From a bacterium (lineage in GTDB: Bacteria; Desulfobacterota; S145-22): a stretch of DNA of 8,484 bases. A program made the translations under genes and the position numbers. The notes below the pieces were generated by a model. The model was given only the letters and a program-made list of their open reading frames with translations, was not told the origin of the DNA and ran no database searches. The stretch lies in NCBI GenBank assembly GCA_027073795.1, contig JALTEW010000201.1:1-8484 (forward strand). The letters are read 5' to 3'. Below are positions 6,436-8,484 of the stretch, one piece after another (the first letter of the stretch is position 1; every line of letters begins with the position of its first letter).

Positions 6436-6617
6436 GTCAATTTCACTGGGTAAACTCTGCGGATTAGCGTTTCCCCCGTTTATTTTTGGTGGATTTGGTG
6501 GTTAATATTTATGATCCATCTACGCCTGCCCTGCCTACCCAACGGAATCTGTTTCTGCTTTTATTAAGCAGGGGTAAATTCGTGTCCCGATTATAAAACA
6601 TCATCGGTGTGTTACCT
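6436..6617. other. Intergenic stretch downstream of hutH
   Basis: No gene is seen. It contains a perfect 6-bp hairpin, CTGCTT (6555-6560) and AAGCAG (6566-6571) with loop TTATT, 47 bp past the hutH stop. The hairpin is not followed by a T run on the minus strand, so it is at best a weak or Rho-assisted 3' structure. A second weak pair, CCGAT/ATCGG, lies around 6587-6607. Confidence 0.35.
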
Positions 6618-8153
6618 CTAATTCAGGGGCCCACAGGCTTGCTCCACCACATCAAGGAGCTGCCCGCTCTCGATAAGCCCTCGTATCGCCCGGATGTCCT
6701 CATGATAGCGGCGGTCGGCCTTAATGGGTGGAACAACTTCCCGAATTAGTCGGTAGGCCGCCTGTATTCCGATTCCCGGCTTCATGGGTTCCAAAAAATA
6801 CAACCCCTGGGTAGAGGACAGAATCTCCATAGCCAAGATATGCTCCACGTTTTCAATAATTTCGTGGACCTTCCGCGCCGCGGTCGTCCCCATGCTGACA
6901 TGGTCTTCCTTGTCCGACGAGGTAGGGATGGAATCTACACTCGCGGGAGACGCCAGTATCTTGTTTTCTGAGGCCAGAGCAGCCGCCGAAACCTGAATCA
7001 TCATCAGTCCCGAATGCAACCCTCCCTTGTCCGTCAAAAACGGAGGGAGTTCACTAAATACCGGGTTAAGAAGCTTTTCGATACGGCGTTCAGAAATACC
7101 CCCAAGCTCACTCATGGCGATTCCCATGAAATCTAGTGCAAAAGCCACGGGCTCACCATGAAAGTTTCCCCCTGACTCCACCTTATCCTTTTCTGGAAAG
7201 ACAAGGGGATTATCCGTCGCCGCGTTAATTTCAATTGTCAGGACATTCCGAACATATCTCAAGACATCACGAACCGCCCCATGCACCTGCGGAATGCAAC
7301 GAAGGGAGTAGGCATCCTGGATGCGGGGGCAATCCTTGTGTGAGATGGTAATTTCGCTTTCCTCCATCAGTTTATGGAAGTTTTTTGCCACCTCCATCTG
7401 TCCCGGATGGGGACGGACCGCCTGGATATCGGTGTCAAACGCTGTCAGGGTCCCCCGCAGGGCATCCAGCGTAGCGGCCCCCACAATATCTGCCACCTTC
7501 GCCAGCCTTTCTGCCTTGAGTAGCCCCAGGACACCCACTGCTGTCATCGTCTGGGTCCCATTGATCATCGCCAGCCCTTCCTTTGCCTTCAGGCGAATCG
7601 GGGAAATTCCCGCCTTGCTCAAGGCCTCGCCTCCCGGCATCCTCTGCCCCTGGAAAAAGGCCTCCCCTTCGCCTACAAGGACTGAGGCCAGATGCGCCAG
7701 GGGAGCCAGATCACCCGAGGCCCCTACCGACCCTTTCTGTGGAACGACTGGGTGAACATGATGATTCAACAACTCCACAAGTTTCTGTACAAGCTCGAGA
7801 CGCACTCCCGAATTTCCGCGGGCAAAAAAATTGGCCCTCAGAACCATCATGCCCCTAACTTCCTGCTCGGAAAAAGGTTCCCCCACACCCGTGCAATGGC
7901 TTCGGATTAAATTCTCCTGAAGCTGTTCAATCTGATCGGCATTGATGACCACGTTAGACAAGGCCCCAAACCCCGTGTTAATCCCATAGATACGTCTCCC
8001 TTCCCGGATCGCCTTTTCTACACAGCGTCGTGATGCATGGATGCGCTCTATCGCCTCTTCATCAATTTCTACGCGGGCACCATGCACAGCGACCTTCCTT
8101 ACCGCTTCTGGTTCCAGGTTAAAACCATCCAGTACGATCGTTTCATGGCTCAT
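6618..8153 (-). CDS. hutH: Histidine ammonia-lyase (histidase)
   Basis: Catalyses L-histidine to trans-urocanate plus ammonia, the first step of histidine breakdown, as a cytoplasmic tetramer. 511 residues, the standard length. The self-cyclising ASG triad that forms the MIO electrophile is at 145-147 in GSVGASGDLAPLAHLA. Other active-site blocks are present: YGINTGFG with Tyr56, NLIRSHCTGVGEP (81-93, with the Ser-His pair typical of histidases rather than Phe/Tyr lyases), MINGTQ with Asn198, IQDAYSLRC (278-286), and KEDHVSMGT with the catalytic-site Glu. ATG 8153 has GGAG eight bases upstream. It lies 67 bp downstream of an ATPase gene and overlaps a possible 16-codon ORF. hutU and hutI are not nearby in the window. 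A tyrosine/phenylalanine lyase is the main alternative, less likely from the SH pair. Confidence 0.95.
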   Translation of the reverse strand: MSHETIVLDGFNLEPEAVRKVAVHGARVEIDEEAIERIHASRRCVEKAIREGRRIYGINTGFGALSNVVINADQIEQLQENLIRSHCTGVGEPFSEQEVRGMMVLRANFFARGNSGVRLELVQKLVELLNHHVHPVVPQKGSVGASGDLAPLAHLASVLVGEGEAFFQGQRMPGGEALSKAGISPIRLKAKEGLAMINGTQTMTAVGVLGLLKAERLAKVADIVGAATLDALRGTLTAFDTDIQAVRPHPGQMEVAKNFHKLMEESEITISHKDCPRIQDAYSLRCIPQVHGAVRDVLRYVRNVLTIEINAATDNPLVFPEKDKVESGGNFHGEPVAFALDFMGIAMSELGGISERRIEKLLNPVFSELPPFLTDKGGLHSGLMMIQVSAAALASENKILASPASVDSIPTSSDKEDHVSMGTTAARKVHEIIENVEHILAMEILSSTQGLYFLEPMKPGIGIQAAYRLIREVVPPIKADRRYHEDIRAIRGLIESGQLLDVVEQACGPLN

Positions 8154-8200
8154 ACTTCATCTCCAATTTCTTCTCGTTCACCCACCCATTCTTCAGACAT
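8150..8200 (-). CDS. Possible 16-residue ORF overlapping the hutH start
   Basis: On the minus strand ATG at 8200 opens a frame of 16 codons (MSEEWVGEREEIGDEV) whose TGA shares the ATGA with the hutH start. An AGGA lies four bases before the ATG. The peptide is strongly acidic, has no histidine codon, and matches nothing I know. It may be a translated leader that couples to hutH, or chance: a frame this short is not significant by itself. Confidence 0.2.
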   Translation of the reverse strand: MSEEWVGEREEIGDEV

Positions 8201-8220
8201 TGCGTCCTATTCCCTAGATG

Positions 8221-8484
8221 TTACCGGTTATGGAACCCATGCTCCATAGCCTTGAAAAAATCCCTGTAAACTTTATAAGGTTCCGTCTCCTCGTAATCGA
8301 TTTTTTTTATGGGAATGCTGTTGAAGTCATAGATAACCGCCCCCGGGCATGAGAGCAATATGGGGGAATGGGTCGCAATGATGAACTGGGCATGCCCCGC
8401 CTGACCCATTTTGTCAAGAAGATCGACCAACGACAGTTGACTCCTTGGGGATAGGGCCGTCTCCGGTTCATCCATGAAATAAAC
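8221..8484 (-). CDS. AAA/ABC-type ATPase, COG3910-like (C-terminal 87 residues; 5' end outside window)
   Basis: The frame is open to the right edge and reads VYFMDEPETALSPRSQLSLV at its visible start. That is the Walker B DEP plus D-loop region of RecF/SMC-like ATPases, followed by IIATHSPILL with the switch histidine, and a tail PGAVIYDFNSIPIKKIDYEETEPYKVYRDFF. The DEPE-ALSP and THSPILL blocks and the Y-E-E-T-x-x-Y-x-V ending are those of the small predicted ATPases of COG3910, which have about 240 residues and no agreed function. The Walker A part would lie beyond 8484. An internal ATG at 8475 is not the real start because the frame continues past it into conserved residues. hutH follows 67 bp downstream on the same strand. 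Confidence 0.8.
   Translation of the reverse strand, partial: VYFMDEPETALSPRSQLSLVDLLDKMGQAGHAQFIIATHSPILLSCPGAVIYDFNSIPIKKIDYEETEPYKVYRDFFKAMEHGFHNR

Noticed and set aside
6431..6453. TGACCCCGTCAATTTCACTGGG compared with the IS21-like repeats at 37-83
   Set aside because: Only the TCAATTT core is shared, the spacing pattern is absent, and it sits at the edge of an IS630-like element, so the resemblance is most likely chance.
6555..6571. Hairpin CTGCTT-TTATT-AAGCAG as a hutH terminator
   Set aside because: On the minus strand it is followed by AAACAG rather than a T run, and the stem is short and A/T-rich.
7321..7755. Plus-strand frame of 144 codons inside hutH
   Set aside because: It lies fully antisense to a conserved enzyme, has Ser/Pro/Arg-rich content and no ribosome binding site or family resemblance.
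1..8484. CRISPR array, rRNA, toxin-antitoxin pair or retron
   Set aside because: No regularly spaced repeats longer than 13 bp, no rRNA segments and no matching protein pairs were found on either strand.

Overview
The window looks like chromosomal DNA from an anaerobic-type Gram-negative bacterium, most plausibly of the Desulfobacterota/deltaproteobacterial kind. The clues are a branched-chain amino acid (HAAT family) ABC transporter, an MJ0042-type zinc-ribbon/DUF3426 membrane protein, a free-standing formimino-tetrahydrofolate cyclodeaminase and debris of IS21-like and IS630-like elements. The lineage is an inference from gene content, not a match.

Layout from left to right. Bases 1-91 look like the left end of an IS21-family element reading leftwards: two copies of a 13-bp repeat, then a ribosome binding site and the start codon of the first transposase gene at the window edge. 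It stops 3 bp from the livM stop codon. Bases 95-3440 (minus strand) are a tight operon livG-livF-livH-livM: two ATPases and two permeases. It has its own sigma70-like promoter at 3488-3516, and no substrate-binding protein gene lies in the window. Bases 3570-4196 (minus) encode a FchA/FTCD-type cyclodeaminase. A 156-bp divergent spacer follows, with a 9-bp direct repeat, back-to-back TTGACA boxes and the promoter of tRNA-His (GUG) at 4353-4430. Only 27 bp downstream a TTG codon starts a zinc-ribbon/acidic/transmembrane/DUF3426 protein (4458-5705), closed by a strong intrinsic terminator at 5738-5767.

The right part begins with a degenerate IS630-like element (about 5961-6435). Its transposase reading frame joins the N-terminal helix-turn-helix region directly to the C-terminal tail, with the whole catalytic core missing. 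Next is a complete histidine ammonia-lyase gene, hutH (6618-8153, minus). A possible 16-codon ORF upstream has a stop that overlaps the hutH start. The C-terminal 87 residues of a COG3910-like AAA/ABC-type ATPase run off the right edge.

Functionally, HutH opens histidine breakdown (histidine to urocanate plus ammonia) and the cyclodeaminase handles the formimino group if the pathway ends through formiminoglutamate and tetrahydrofolate. The Liv transporter could import amino acids for the same purpose, but that link rests only on proximity. hutU, hutI and the formiminotransferase are not in the window. I see no convincing new defence or mobile system. The most notable items are the core-deleted but open transposase frame, the tRNA-His/membrane-protein transcription unit, the short ORF coupled to hutH, and the repeats in the 4197-4352 spacer.
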